Shown piece by piece: positions 5,712-5,738 of a stretch of 5,738 nt of DNA. The notes under the pieces are model-generated. The model had not been told where the DNA came from. It worked only from the letters and a program-made list of their open reading frames with translations, and searched no databases. The DNA is from Treponema sp. (lineage in GTDB: Bacteria; Spirochaetota; Spirochaetia; Treponematales; Rectinemataceae), in contig JAFIHQ010000180.1 in NCBI GenBank assembly GCA_017849315.1, positions 1 through 5,738 on the forward strand, written 5' to 3'. Position 1 is the first letter of the stretch. Each line of letters begins with the position of its first letter. A program made the position numbers and the translations under genes.

Positions 5712-5738
5712 GTGACTAAAATAACTATATGCGGCGCG

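Overview
The window looks like chromosomal DNA from a spirochaete, most likely a Treponema relative of intermediate GC content. This is an inference: the DnaJ tail and the overall gene style resemble treponemal proteins as I remember them, and no search was run. All gene-sized space is filled by recognisable families. I see no rRNA, tRNA, CRISPR array, insertion sequence or phage gene.

Layout. (1) Positions 1-341 (+): the 3' end of dnaJ, which continues beyond the left edge. (2) Positions 396-422: a strong hairpin that can terminate both dnaJ and the convergent copper operon. (3) Positions 455-3047 (-): a two-gene copper operon in which copA (Cu+-exporting P1B ATPase) is transcribed first and copZ (69-residue copper chaperone) second, 52 bases apart. 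(4) Positions 3048-3332: a divergent, partly very AT-rich intergenic region that should hold the copA promoter and the promoter of the next gene, with inverted and direct repeats as candidate operators. (5) Positions 3333-4886 (+): a cytoplasmic GH13 alpha-amylase-family enzyme whose C-terminal beta domain carries two alanine-rich repeat insertions. (6) Positions 4851-5699 (-): a NagD-like HAD-IIA phosphatase, convergent with the GH13 gene and overlapping its 3' end by 36 bases.

How the genes work together. CopZ binds Cu+ through a CxxC motif and would hand it to CopA for export. No copper-responsive regulator (CsoR, CopY or CueR type) is encoded here. The DnaJ, GH13 and NagD-like genes have no evident functional tie to copper handling or to each other; the region reads as ordinary housekeeping and accessory metabolism.

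The most unusual signal is not a new system but a shared sequence habit. Three neighbouring genes (copA, GH13, nagD-like) each contain short in-frame tandem repeats, with units of 15, 21, 36 or 45 bp, that add low-complexity peptide to loops or a terminus while the catalytic motifs stay intact. This suggests a local or genome-wide process that expands in-frame repeats.
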